In this document: positions 37,632-50,479 of the stretch, piece by piece
Layout: the number at the start of each line of letters is the position of its first letter
Position numbering within the stretch: the first letter of the stretch is position 1
Notes under the pieces: generated by a model
What the model was told of the DNA's origin: nothing
The model's database searches: none
The model's input: the letters and a program-made list of their open reading frames with translations, nothing else
Program-made: the position numbers and the translations under genes
Assembly: GCA_035079385.1 (NCBI GenBank)
Contig: JAVHKY010000054.1
Location: 11,385,501-11,449,500 of the forward strand
Length of the DNA stretch: 64,000 bases
DNA from: Aspidiotus rigidus
Lineage: Eukaryota > Arthropoda > Insecta > Hemiptera > Diaspididae
Reading direction: 5' to 3'

Positions 37632-40547
37632 AGTGGCCCAAGAGTAGATATACAATGTATGAGCTGGCACAGTGTAGCACAATCACTAATTTCTCTATTT
37701 TTTTAGCTGATATTTAAGAAAATCAAAAATCACCAAATTTCCCTTTTTTCTCAACTCTTAATATTTAGTTTTTTTAAAGACAAATATAACTCATTTCACA
37801 CCATTTTTTCTTACTCACTACTCCAAAAAATTTCAAACTTTTGTATCATTTTTGTATCAATTTCATCCATTTTATTCAAGATTCTAGGTGCTCTAATATT
37901 GAGTCACTCATTCGCTTATTTTTCACAATTGCACAACTATTAAAATTCAGTGGCGGAACAATTTTCAGAGAGTTCATACTTTTGTATCCAACTTGTATCT
38001 ATTTCATCTCTTTTTTGTCCACTCATTTCCTTATTTACAACTCTTAATTTTTGTATCAATTTTCAATAGAAATTCTTACTCTCAAAATTTTTTAAACATT
38101 TGTATACATTTTATATCAATTTGTATACAAATTTATCAATTTTAATTGACATTCAGATGGTTAAAAATTTTTATACATTTTGTATACAAATTAATCAATT
38201 CTAAAAGAAATTCAGAGGTTCAAAATTTTTTCATACATTTTGTATCAATTTGTATACAAATTTATCAATTCTAAAAGAAATTCAAAGGTTCAAAAATTTT
38301 CATACATTTTGTATCAATTCGTATGCAATTTGTATCAATTCTTAAATAAATTCAGAGGTTCAAAAATTTTAATACTTTTGTATCAATTTATATACAATTT
38401 GTATCAATTATAAAAGAAATTCAGAAGTTCAAAAATTTTCATACATTTTATATCAATTTCTATACAATTTCATAGAAAATGTGAGACACCAAAAATTTTC
38501 AAACATTTGTATACAATTTAATAGGATTCTCACTTTTGTATCAATTTTCAATAGGAATCCAGAGAGATTGAAAATTTCCATACTTTTGTATCATTTTTTA
38601 ATGAGAATCCAGAGGGATTGAAAAGTGCTCTAATACTTTTTAAATTCATCTTTTCAATGAGAATAATATCAGAGTTGTATCGATTTTCATAGAAATTCAG
38701 GTGACCAAAAATTTTCATACATTTTATACCTATTTGTAAATAAATTTGTCAATTTTAATTAATTTAGATGGAAAAAAATTTTCATACATTTTATATCAAT
38801 TTGTAAACAGTTTCATCATTTTTAATTGAAAGTAAGATGGTCTAGCGCAAATGTTTATTCATTTTTGAGACAAACCCTATTTTTTATTAATTTAATTCAT
38901 GAATGCTATAAAATAATGGAAAAGGTCTTATGATTTAATTTACTATCAACCCATTTTTATTAAGATTTTTCAAATGCCGAATAAAATAATTTTTATTTAT
39001 ATGAAGTTTATAATGCCCCCAAGGTAATGTATGTTTGTCCGTCAATTAAACATCTTTTATCATCTAATGAACTCAGACTTCTCTTGTTCTGCTCAATGGT
39101 ATGAATTTCATGTTTATTACTTCTAATCATCTTCTGTTTAATAGTCTTAGTTATTTTATTTTCTAAACATATCTTAACGAGTCGTCAATGACATCCAAAC
39201 TGAATTCCACAATGTGAAAATATTCTCGGAATTTGAACATTTCATAATTCAATGGGTGGCTTCCCTTCGCTAGTCTCTAGATTTCACAACACAAAATATG
39301 TTACCAATACATCTAAACAGATTGATAAAGAGTCGATGAGACTTACATTTAATACGATAAAGTCGTCATAATATTCCATTTCAAATGTGTAAATACCTGT
39401 CTTCGTGTCTAGCGTATACGCTTTCTCCGAGATCGAATAAAAATGTTTGTTTTAGGATAGGACCTCCAGCAGAAAATAGTCGGTGACGCTTCTTGTAAAC
39501 CACGCAAGGTCCCGCTTCTCCTTTATCTTCCTTCCCAATTGTTTGAGATTCATTTCTGAAAAAAGAATAAGTTTATTATCACTTGTTAAAACAATTGCAA
39601 GAAACAAATGAAGAAAATTGATATTTTTCATGATCATACCCAAGTATAAGTGCGAGCTCGATGAACTTTGGTAGACTGCAAGAGTAACAGTAACTAATTC
39701 ATGAGTGTTCAAAATTTATAAAAGAAAGGGTATGTCTCAAAAATGAAGGAAATAAGTGCTTGCGCTAGACTGCGTCACATAAAAGAATGAAAATTTTCAA
39801 TCCTCTGTATTCCCATTGAAAATTGATACAAAAGTGAGAATCCTTTGAATTCCTATTAAATTGCATACAAATGTTTGAAAATTTTTGGTCTCTTCATTTT
39901 CTATGAAATTTTATATAAATTGATACAAAATGATTGAATCTCTGAATTTTTTGTTCAAATTGATATAAATTGATACAAAATGTATGAAAATTTTTGAACC
40001 TCTAAATATCTTTCATAATTGATACAAATTGCATACAAATTGATATAAAATGTATGAAAATTTTTGAACCTCTGAATATCTTTTAGAATTGATACAAACT
40101 GCAAACAAATTGATACAAAATGTATGAAAATTTTTGAGAGTATGAATTTCTATTAAAAATTGATACAGATTGTATAAAAATTGAAAATAGTTCCGCTACT
40201 GAATTTTAATAGTTGTGCAATTGTGAAAAATAAGCTTGGGGCATAGGAAAAAACGTCATGACGAATGAGTGACTCAATATTAGAGCACCTAGAATCTTGA
40301 ATAAAATGGATGAAATTGATACAAAAATGATACAAAAGGTTGAAATTCTTTGGAGTAGTGAGTAAGAAAAAATAGTGTGAAATGAGTTATATTTGTCTTA
40401 AAAAAAACTAAATATTAAGAGTTGAGAAAAGAGGGAAATTTGGTGATTTTTGATTTTCTTAAATATCAGCTAAAAAAATAGAGAAATTGGTGATTGTGCT
40501 AGACTGTGCCAGCTCATACATTGTATATCTACTCTCAAGGACCCACT
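37632..40547. mobile_element. 2.9-kb foldback element with long inverted arms built of subrepeats
   Basis: The outer ends AGTGGCCC-AAGAGTAGATATAC and its counterpart at 40520-40547 are inverted. Similarity continues inward for roughly 0.8-1.2 kb (left arm about 37632-38860, right arm about 39760-40547). Inner parts of both arms are degenerate tandem subrepeats of about 60 bp with TTTTCATACATTTTGTATCA. The right arm has an extra 27 bp (TCATGACG...CCCCAAG, read on the minus strand) absent from the left. The centre holds non-repeat sequence with exon-like pieces (39397-39555). No TSD could be fixed. The family is undetermined (Foldback-like). Confidence 0.75.
39397..39555 (-). other. exon-like segment in the centre of the foldback element
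   Basis: On the minus strand an acceptor (TTCTTTTTTCAG) precedes 39555 and a donor (ACAG then GTATTT) follows 39397; a stronger GTAAGT donor lies at 39341-39346. The frame starting NESQTIGKEDKGEAGPC is open across the segment and continues KKRHRLFSAGGPILKQ and further. Base composition is far less AT-rich than the arms. A second short acceptor-bounded stretch lies near 39650-39680. I do not recognise the protein. It could be a captured host fragment or a remnant of the element's own gene. Confidence 0.3.
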
Positions 40548-40574
40548 GTTCCTCTCTTTCGCCCCCATTCTTAG

Positions 40575-41030
40575 TCTAGTACAATATAATGCGTCAAGGT
40601 CTGTGATGACGTCATAGTAACAAAATCGTGACCGAAGCCTGTATGTGTAGAGGGAACAGGATGAACTACTGTAGTTGGCTATTATATGTTGGACCTTGGT
40701 ATAATGGAACCTAAGGATACAGGTCTCGGAGTAGCGAAGGTGGAAAATTTTCCAAGTCCATAAATAGGACAAGGTCACTGATGACATCATCAAGCGTGAC
40801 AAACAATCTTGAGGATTTTTCCATCTGAAAACCATGAAAAAACCGTAACGGTTTTCACAAGAGTAGTCCCAGTCCAGTATAAGCTAGTCAACCTAAGATA
40901 TAATATAGCTAAGGCGAAGTGTGTTCAAGTCCTTAAAGTAGGTCAAGGTTACTTAGAATGTCCTGAGGCATGACAGGAAACGGTAACAGTCATTTCAAGA
41001 GTAGTACCAGTCTTCTAAACGTATTAAATG
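40575..41030. repeat. degenerate tandem repeats with TGATGACRTCAT
   Basis: Related blocks recur two or three times: AAGGTC..TGATGACGTCATAG, AAGGTCACTGATGACATCAT, CGGTTTTCACAAGAGTAGTCCCAGTC and CAGTCATTTCAAGAGTAGTACCAGTC. Strongly diverged; function unknown. Confidence 0.45.
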
Positions 41031-44000
41031 CTAAATTGGCTGCTGGAAGGGTGTGAAAGCGGTCTCGGAGATCCAAACCTGGAATAGAAAGAAAGAAAGA
41101 GATGGATAAAGGGCGGAGGAACAACCGGCAGCACTAAGACGAAGAAGTCCTTACAGATGGTCAGGGCACAAGGAAAAGCTAGAAGAGAATGGTGTATATT
41201 GTTCTCACTCGTTTTGCCATCTATTCTAAGTGGGCTTCCAGAGAAAGATAATCTTCTTTTCTCAATCAAGCGAGAGGTTGCAAATATGTCATTTTTAATT
41301 TTTTATATTTTTTTATTAAAAGTTATCGTATTTGTCTTTATCGCCTGTATCCGTTCTGTTCTGTCTCGTTATCATTCACCCTATTCTGTGTTCGTGAATT
41401 AAATGAAAGTCTTTTTGACTTCGTTCCCTAGTTCAAGATGAGGAAAGTAAAAGAACAAAAAATCTTACGCTCGAAGTACATTCGTTCTTTTCATCTATAA
41501 TGAGTTTTTAATGACAAAACCATTCCAAAAATTACCGTTTGTTTGTTTTAAATAACTGGCTGGGCTAGAGCTCTCGAAAAAGAAGTAGAAGAGCATCAGG
41601 GAAGCAGAAGAGGTGGAGAAAACGAATGCAACGCTGTATAGAGAAACAAGAATACGAAATAATTATTACGGTAATGCGTAATTACACAAATTCGGACAAC
41701 TTTTGGTTTACTGTTTTAATAACTTCTTTATTTCTTATTATAAATACGTATACAACTACCGAACCAGAGTATATTTTGCTAAGGCGTACTCGACGCAGGT
41801 TTACGTAATTACCGAAGTTTGAAAATTTTTCGCGCCCTCCTTTTTAGCGTGTGAAATTTTAATCACGTCGTCGTCGTCATCTCACCAACTGAAAATGTCG
41901 AAACGCCGCGAAACTTTACCATTCAATTTTTAAAATTTAATTGTACGAGTTTTAATTGAAAAACTTATTCTTACCCGTAGAGTCGGTTTATTTATACCCT
42001 TGCGGTACATGTATATATAAATTAGGCGTGCGATGTTTATTCGAACATCTGGACAGAGTTCGAAAAACCCTGGTAAAACTGACCGATATCTGTTCTTGAA
42101 ACCGTACAGTTGAATGTTATGACCTTTGGGAAAAAGAGCGAAGATAAATCCCCGTACCGATTCGTGATGCTGGCATAAATTAAAATCGCGATTTAAAATC
42201 ATTTTTACCGTTCGTTGCGTTGTATAACCTGTCAAAAACTATGCGAGAAGGATTTCCTTGAAGATGGGTGCGGGGCAATTCGGACAGGTTTCACCCCAGT
42301 TCATATTATACGTTGTCTACAATGAAATTCGACATTTATGAAATATTTTCATATAGATATGCATAACGCGCGAATTATACTATAATATTACTCTAACCTA
42401 TTTACTCGCATTCGTCGATATATTAAAACCGATCAATAATTCGCGATTTTTTCCCATGTAACACCCTAAATGACCATATAGTTAACCGGTTTGTACGTTG
42501 AAACGAGGGTTTAGTCGGTGCGTAAAGGACGTACGTACTCTTTTCATTCTGATAATCCAACGTACCATGACCACAAGTTGCATTTTATACTTTTACTTAT
42601 AATGCCGAATAATATCTCTCTGTGCGCGAAATAAATAATTTTCACAAAAATACTACCGCACACAAAAGCGGTTACGTGTGAAGCGTTTTCTTATTGTGAG
42701 TATCAGTTTATAACTGACCAACAAATAAAATTTTATTTATTATATGTATTCAGTCTGTCGAGTGGAGCAACAGTATGCGCGTAAGTTATACTACTGCTAA
42801 TAATTACGACATGATAAGTTAATGCACCCTCGGTAATTAATGTCTTCGTTAACTATACTCATGTACATGTACATAGTCTATACACGCTAAATTTCCTTAC
42901 ACAGTTACAATTAAGTTTATTAAAAGAGAATTACTGCGTAACAATGCGCCATACAGATCCTATAATATAATGAACAATAGAACAGCGTCAACTTTTTTTT
43001 TTCTTCTTCTCAAATGATAAATACTGAGTTAAGCTTCGAGCTTGACTCTTAAAGTAATTCTAAATGTATCGCCTTTAAGAATTCTCTAATGATAGTAATT
43101 ATTTTCACAATTTCACATCGAACGCGTGCAAACGCGAATCGAGGCGAGAAATCTCGAAGATATCCTCCTTTCCCTTACTCGCTTGAAATGACGAACGACG
43201 TAATCCTTGATTCAAAATTCATCTTGGAATTTCTAAATTCCAAAACAATGGGCCCACAGACACAATGATTTGAAATACCAGACGTATCTACACTTTCTAC
43301 CTATATAAGCCTCGCCGTACTGTCTGTACTTGTGTAAATAGGATTCATCAGAATTAGAGAACAATGACATGTTGCTCTACCGTCGAAAGGCATTTTAATT
43401 AATGGACTTATCCCTCGTATTTACATTTATCTATCACGGAATACTAATTAACACGTTGTCTTGCTTACATTTGGTTGGTGAAGCAAAAATGATAAATTGG
43501 TGGCTAGGTATTTCTATTTTGTGAGATACTCTGCATCTACTTCTCTCGCGAAATGATTTCAAAGTGAGTAATTAATGGATACTGTAGCGAAACGCCTGCC
43601 GTATACTCGAGATGAAAGCTTCGAAGTTATGAGCTTGTCGACGTTTTTTGAGGGGTACCTAAGAAAATGATTATAAGTTCACGCTATAATGAGATGAACA
43701 TAACGAATCGCATTGCATGTTTTTGAGCGTGGAGTATGGTGTCCTATGTGTGCAGAGAAGATGTTCAAAATATTAGAAAATTGGAAAATCCTGTTCACTA
43801 GTTGACATCTCTATAATAGAACTCCTGAGAGTTGAAATTGGGACGGGGTTCTTCTTTGAGAAAGGAGATACGACTCCCGATGGCATGATTGAAAACAGAG
43901 TGACTTCTTGAAGTCCACTGCGTAGATTGCACTGATCCATTTCAAACTCGAAAATCAGTAAAAAATTCTCGATTTTTTTTCTTACTCGTTTTCAGTGGGG

Positions 44001-44977
44001 CTAAGTTTTGGAACAGCCTAGCGTACAACGAATCGAGAATGAAAATTTTTGTATGTTTTATAACAGCTCGTTCTTTCTATGTAAAATGTTTTGTACTACT
44101 TCTAGGCAGGTATTTTCTTACCACTTCAAAGGTCAGCTACTGTATTGGTGATTTATCCTTTCTTTTGGTACCGGTATCATCCGTCCATAATTATAAAGGC
44201 GACTCGGGCCCGATATTGAGAATTGTGAAGCGGAAAAGATTGTACCTTGTTCTGTTAGTTGCAGATCGCATAATTCTTTAGGGGCTTCATTTTTGCAAAA
44301 AAAAGAAAATTGTGTGGTCGAAAAAACCTCCATTTTAGTCTAATGATCAATATTCACGCAGAGATCATACATTTTATTGTGACTTGAACAGTGTTGAAGT
44401 GAAACCTTCTGTGCTTGAAATAATGGGAGTGCTGTAGTAGTGGCTGTAAAGAATAATTGTATAAACTTGCCTGTCTGAGTTTTTGTCAGTTGGTAGGCAG
44501 CTTACATATTGGATTTTGCTAAAGATACACAAAGTAGTTATATTTTTAGAGAAAAATCGAAATTTGAATAGAAATGGAGAGGCACAAAGATGAAGCCTTT
44601 TTGATTTTTTTTCTCACTTTCCCTCCTCGTGACACTGAGTGTCAAGTCACCAAAAATAAGTAATTATACTCGTCGCGCCTATTGTGAATCAGTACGATCT
44701 GAAATACGCTCTACTAAGCTTTATCTTTATCACTACCACAAACATTTTGGTCCTCCGGGCCGGATACTTCTGTATGAAATTGGACAGCGCTTTTATCCAA
44801 TTTGTGAATAAATTTAAGATAGAAGCACCATGCATCCATTAGGCTATTTAATTGATGAACTTCGTTTCTCTTTATAGGAAACCTTTCCAAATCGATAAAA
44901 TGAAAGGTTATACCTTCTATATATCGCATTTCTTGGTTTCGGTGTTTGATAATCGATGATGGGAAATGTACGATTTA
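41031..44977. other. region with no recognised gene
   Basis: No domain, splice pattern or bounded repeat is recognised. Short frames (for example 41930-42235 - and 44039-44281 +) look like chance. Confidence 0.5.
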
Positions 44978-45556
44978 CTACTCATTTTTAAACGTTAATT
45001 TGATATTCCAATTACAACCACATCTTTGAGCGCTTGTCCGTAATATTTGGAGTCGCCGGGTTCTACTTGCGAGGAGTAGAGTTTGGCTCCTTAGTGCATC
45101 ATCCTCTTCTTGAAAGCACTTTGATAATTTTTTTGAATTTTCGATCAAGAATTGATCGCCGGAATGGTTTCTGCATAGAACATCCACAACACCTTCTGCT
45201 TCTAGTTCGATGTTCAAATCAAATTCTCGTTGAAGTAATTCTTTGGGGGTGAGACCTCTTGAAAGAACATCAGCAGGATTAGATTCCGAATCATCAACAT
45301 GATTCCAAATAAAGTGCTAGAGTAATTTGTATTTTTTGAACTCTGTTAGCTACAAACGTCTCTAATGTATGCGAGGGTAAATGGATCCAAGAGAGAGTAA
45401 TCATTGAATCGCACCAAAGTCTGACTAGAGAAACTGAATATTGCAATTCTAAGATTTCCTTGACCGTATGTGCCAATTCTGCCAATAATAACGCACCACA
45501 GAGTTCAAGTCTAGGTAGCGACTGTTTCTTTAATGGGGCTACTCTCAATGGTTTTC
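44978..45556 (-). pseudogene. BEL/Pao retrotransposon pol fragment (RNase H region), decayed
   Basis: The minus-strand frame beginning near 45548 reads RVAPLKKQSLPRLELCGALL, followed by CDSMITLSWIHLPSHTLETF and VANRVQKIQ. This is the conserved RNase H-like block of BEL/Pao polyproteins. After a frameshift near 45300 the sequence continues WNHVDDSESNPADVLSRGL and TPKELLQ, the matching downstream motif. A third frame holds remnants to about 44978. Reverse transcriptase upstream, integrase downstream and both LTRs are absent, so this is a 5'- and 3'-truncated relic of about 580 bp. Confidence 0.85.
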
Positions 45557-45949
45557 AAACCTAAACAAATTGTAATACATTGAAACATATAAAACGCAAC
45601 ATTTCAACATTATTTAGGATCACATTAATACATTACCATTCCAGCAATTCAATATTTTCAACTTCTTTCGTTGGATATTTATCGAAACATACAGTGTGAA
45701 TTTCCCTCTTAATAAGTTTGATTAGTAAACATATCTCGTGTACACAACCAATATTGCGTTCACAAATTGATTTTTATCGACTATGAATATATGCACACAA
45801 CTGAAGAACTTCAATGTATATTCATTAAAGTATAATATTATCGTGGCAGTGATGAGATAAGTTTCGTCGGTTGTCAATGAAGTTATTATTTATACAATAA
45901 AATTGATTCACATTCATTTAATTTGTACAAGTACAGTCCATATATTTTT

Positions 45950-46237
45950 TTCCATTATTAGTTTATTATCTTATTTTCCCGCCCAGTGTCAGCTGGGCAG
46001 GGTTTGTATGGACAATGGATCGTAGTTGATATTAATAAATATTAAATATTAAATAACAACATAAATATGAAGGAGATAATCACGAGATATATTCTGATAA
46101 TAATATGACAGACAGATATCATAAAAAGGTCATAATCATAATTATTCATAGCCAACAATAATTGATATTGCCAATAGAATTAATTAAAAAATTCCAAGTC
46201 GAATCCAATAAATGATATTGCCAATACTCCCTCCTCG
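45950..46237 (-). mobile_element. probable polypurine tract and part of the Copia 3' LTR
   Basis: Downstream of the Copia stop, on the minus strand, a purine run GAGGAGGGAG (46228-46237) is followed by TATTGGCAATATC, as expected for a polypurine tract next to an LTR start. The LTR end could not be fixed, so the left limit given is arbitrary. A 22-24-nt poly-A (minus strand, near 46285-46306) lies between pol and this tract. Confidence 0.4.
45978..46002. repeat. GC-rich hairpin
   Basis: CCCGCCCAG and CTGGGCAGGG pair around a 6-nt loop, with one bulged base. It lies in the AT-rich stretch downstream of the Copia fragment, possibly in its LTR. Confidence 0.5.
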
Positions 46238-46506
46238 ACGCCGGAATTTCAAAAGCTGCTAATTATGCCATAAAAACTGAAAAAGATTTTTTTTTTTTTT
46301 TTTTTTGAAATTAAATAAATTTTTATTCATTGTACTATTGTATTTTTTAATTAAACAATTTTCCTAAATTTTCAAATAAATTTTCAAATAATTTTCCAGA
46401 ATATACAGTAATTTTTTTAAACCATATAATTTTTCCACCATTATAAACCAATTAAATAAATTTTAGTTAATCATCTGAAACAAAAAAAAATTCAAAACCA
46501 TACTTA

Positions 46507-47415
46507 TTAATTTAAAATTTCTTTTCGAAAATTTTCAAATTTTTCTATAGGTAACGCTTTTGTAAAAAAATCTGCAATTTGTCTATCTGTTTCAATCCAG
46601 TATAAATTTATTTTCTTCTTTTCTATTGACTCTCTTATTAAATGACTGTTCGGATTTATTAAATGTTTGAGCTTGGGTTTACCACAAGTCTCAGAACATT
46701 GGATAGCAGCCATATTATCACAATAAATACTTTTGCAGCATATAAACTCTTTTTTAAAACATGTGTACAAACACCATTCAAAGACATCATTTTATGAATG
46801 GCTTCATTCAAACTAATGTATTCGGCTTCACAAGTTGAACTAGCCTTTTTTCACGCTTTGTTACCCAATAAATAGTATCTCCAAAAAGTTTAATTACAAT
46901 ACCCATTGTAGATCTATTTGTAATTGAACGATCTTTATAACTTGCATCAGAGAAAACTGTCAAGTCTTCACCTGTGCTGTTAAATGTTAACCCATAATCT
47001 GAAGTTCCTCTTAAATACCTGAAAATTCGTTTAACTTGAGCCCAGTCATGATTTGTCGGATTTGTTTGTTTACGACTCATCATGCTGACTGCATATTCAA
47101 TATCTGGCCTAGTACAGCTGGCAAGGTATCTTAAACCATCAATAGCTTGTCTAAACATTGTATCATCGCAAGCGTCTATTTCATTCTTTTCATATCTTTC
47201 TTTTTCTTCACGATTTATTACAGATCTGGTTTGCATAGGAGTTTTAAGCGGTTTACATTCGGCCATACCAAATTTTTTAAACAATTTTTCTGTATAATTA
47301 CTTTGATTAATTTTGATTGTTTTATTTACTCTATCGCGATCAATATAAAAACCAAGATATTTCTTTGGTTCTCCTAAATTAACCAATTCATAAGTTAAAA
47401 TATCTTCAAGAACCT
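46507..47415 (-). pseudogene. Ty1/Copia retrotransposon pol, 3' part (RT C-terminus and RNase H), frameshifted
   Basis: Minus strand from about 47415: VNLGEPKKYLGFYIDRDRV (end of the RT thumb region), KTPMQTRSV, YLASCTRPDIEYAVSMMSRK, WAQVKRIFRYLRGTSDYGL and FSDASYKDRS. After a frameshift near 46840 come KSIYCDNMAAIQ, HLIRESIEKKKI and IADFFTKALP, then a TAA at 46507. These are the ordered Copia RT/RNase H motifs and the normal pol C-terminus. The 5' gag, protease, integrase and most of RT are missing (truncated near 47415). The copy is not functional. Confidence 0.92.
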
Positions 47416-48782
47416 ATATTGAATTCATACATTTCAATGACAAAATAATCTCACATTAGCTCGATTGATTTTCTTTAAATTGCACTTGTCGGAAAGGAAA
47501 TTACTTCTCGCATTACAAAGACGGGAAAATTGATGCGGAACGTTTTTTTGTTTGTGTACATCGATCTGAACCAATTTTCAATAGTGGAGACGATTTGTAA
47601 AAAATTTTACGTTGTGCAAATTTTGCCCCCTTCATTTTTCTCCTGAATTGGTTTGTTCCTAAGTTATCTCCCAAGAGGAACAAAGGCCTCATTAAAACCG
47701 ATCAATCTGGTTGTAAATGTAGCCACTTGATAAAATGCCAAGTACGGTAATAAAATCACTTTCTGCGTCCGCGGATGATTCAGTTTCTGTAAGGAAAACA
47801 TTTTTTTAATACTCTGTACAAGCGGAGGTTTATCTCTCGGTGAGCTTTGTAATCTGATCGAGAAATGGTTGGATCGTGTTGATTCAAAAATCGATCACAG
47901 CATTCGCAGTAAATGAAATATTCATCTGTTTTACACGTTTTCAGTGAAATTTGTTTTCAATAAATACGTACCCACAATTTTTAATTCGGGATCTAAATAG
48001 AGACGATGAGGGGCGTGTATACGACGATGGTGACTCAAAGATGTATTCTAAGATTCGATGTAGACATCAACAGCATTGACCGCTAAAACATTGAAGGGTG
48101 TTGATGGTGAAGTTCTGCTCTACTAATTTTGTAAACATTTTTATCTGCGAATATTATCTCGTAATTTTTTTGATTTCTTCTTATAGTTGTCCGAAAAAAT
48201 TATTTACATACTTCTGTAAGACCAATTCCGACTGTTGATGGAGAATACTTGACAGAATTCTGTCGACGGCAGTCTGCATCAGTTCGTTGTCGGAAGTTAG
48301 TAATCCTAAGACTGTGATTAATTATGAAAGAGACCCTCTTTTACAGATTTGTATTTTGGATATATACGGCAGACTGGTTGCTTGTATGACGTCACAATCG
48401 CGAGTTACGTCATTTGATGACACGTTCATTTTCATTTCAATTTGATGGATGTAAAGATTCTGGAAGAGTCTCAAGTGAATGAATCATTGTACATTTGTTC
48501 TATTTTCTTCCTCCTGCTTTTCTTGTACTGCACTGTTGGAATATCTTAAGTGGTAACATTGCTTATTGGAGTGATGTGTTTAAGTACCTCTTCTAGTTTT
48601 TTTGTATATCTGTGTGTGTTGGTCAGCCATTTAGTAATACCAATGAAGGCTCTTATGCCCTTCCATGTGTTTTATTTCAAGATAAATTCTCTCCCTACAG
48701 CAAATTAACTCTGCAAAGGTAACCTCCGCAAGTACTTTCCTCGAGCCGAGCGAACTCTACAAATGCACCATCATGTAAACAT
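47416..48782. other. region between Copia relic and Mutator-like element
   Basis: No recognisable gene or bounded repeat. Confidence 0.5.
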
Positions 48783-49424
48783 AATTTCTCTGGGGTCCGT
48801 TAAATTCGGCGCGGACGATTCGGCACGTATGATTTGGCGCGGACAATTCGGCGCGATGGCTTACATCGGCGCCGAAATGAGTCGGCGCAAATAGCTCGAA
48901 AATTTTTTTCTGAAAGTCAGCGCAAACAGAAAAATTGCAAGAAAGTTAAAATTTGCGAATATATTATTTTAACATCAGAAGAAATGATTTTCGAATTCAT
49001 AATTTAAAAATTGTACTAAAACTAGAGATGAATTATATGAGCTACTACTCTCAAATATTCAATCGTTGTCCGCGTTTCGTACTCCGCTACAACTGCTAGT
49101 AGTCGCTGGTTGCGGGAGGCAACTCTTTTCTTTTTCGCTGGGGGAGGAGCACCGGTGACACATTTGGCGTACTCCAAATCGCGCCCTTTTTGATATCGTC
49201 ACAAGGTATTAATGAAGGCCCACAATGTCGGATGATCGGACGAAAATTCACTTTGGAGACGGTAATGTCCACCTTCCGCGCTGTTGTTTGTTCTCGGATC
49301 TCCATTTAAAGTCCTCTTACAACAATTTCTTTTTCGATGGAGTGTCTACTACACTGAGAGAAAAAATATTGGAATGAGACCCAAACTTTCTTGGAAAACT
49401 AGGATGCAAACAATTTCTGGTAAA

Positions 49425-49985
49425 ATTGTAATAATTACAGTCCTTTTTTGGAGACATTCCTGTCTTTTATTGTAATAATTACAGTCCTTTCTTGGAGACA
49501 TTCCTGTCTTTTATTGTGATAATTACAGTCCTTTTTTGGAGACATTCCTGTCTTTTATTGTAATAATTACAGTCCTTTTTTGGAGACATTCCTGTCTTTT
49601 ATTGTAATAATTACAGTCCTTTCTTGGAGACATTCCTGTCTTTTATTGTAATAATTACAGTCCTTTTTTGGAGACATTCCTGTCTTTTATTGTAATAATT
49701 ACAGTCCTTTTTTGGAGACATTCCTGTCTTTTATTGTAATAATTACAGTCCTTTTTTGGAGACATTCCTGTCTTTTATTGTAATAATTACAGTCCTTTTT
49801 TGGAGACATTCCTGTCTTTTATTGTAATAATTACAGTCCTTTTTTGGAGACATTCCTGTCTTTTATTGTAATAATTACAGTCCTTTCTTGGAGACATTCC
49901 TGTCTTTTATTGTAATAATTACAGTCCTTTCTTGGAGACATTCCTGTCTTTTATTGTAATAATTACAGTCCTTTTTTGGAGACAT
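49425..49985. repeat. 44-bp minisatellite, about 13 copies
   Basis: The unit contains TTATTGTAATAATTACAGTC and TTGGAGACATTCCTGTC. Period measured between GAGACATT starts is 44 bp. Copies are nearly identical; the main variant is CTTTCTTGG against CTTTTTTGG. This indicates recent expansion. Confidence 0.97.
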
Positions 49986-50001
49986 TACTTCATTTATAGG
50001 G

Positions 50002-50046
50002 AATGTCTCCAAAAAAGGACTGTAATTATTACAATAAAAGACAGAA
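50002..50046. repeat. single inverted unit of the 44-bp minisatellite
   Basis: Immediately after the array, following a short spacer, GAATGTCTCCAAAAAAGGAC...ATAAAAGACAG is the reverse complement of one full unit. Array end and inverted unit can fold into a long stem. Confidence 0.95.
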
Positions 50047-50479
50047 ACATTACAATACCGCTAGAAGAGCATCTAAATACTCTGTTCTCACTCAAATATT
50101 TACTGGAATGACTCCAATCCCAACTCAAATATGCCTTATTTGACAGTGGAGTTCAATTCATATTGAACTCACGGGTTATGTAGCGGGTCAAGTAGCGTTT
50201 CAACTCGTTGCATTCCCGTCATGAGCGGAACGTGTATAACGGGAAACGTTCCTCTTCGTATAAACCTCCCTCTTTACCACTTGTATAAGTCCTTCGAGAC
50301 AAGAAAGTACTCTTCTTCATCTTCTAGGCCTCTAGCTCGTATTTTACATCCTTAAAAAAAGAGGGAGAATGAAAAATGATTTTTTCCATCAAGTATCTTC
50401 ATAAACTCCGTTTGTTTTATTGCGTTGAAATCTTCAAGAATCGTAATTTTTTTCAAACAAAAAAGCTTCTCCATTAAAT

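Noticed and set aside
49351..49370. ACACTGAGAGAAAAAAT, similar to the left end of the 12970 MITE
   Set aside because: No matching right terminus or TA duplication found within the next kilobase.
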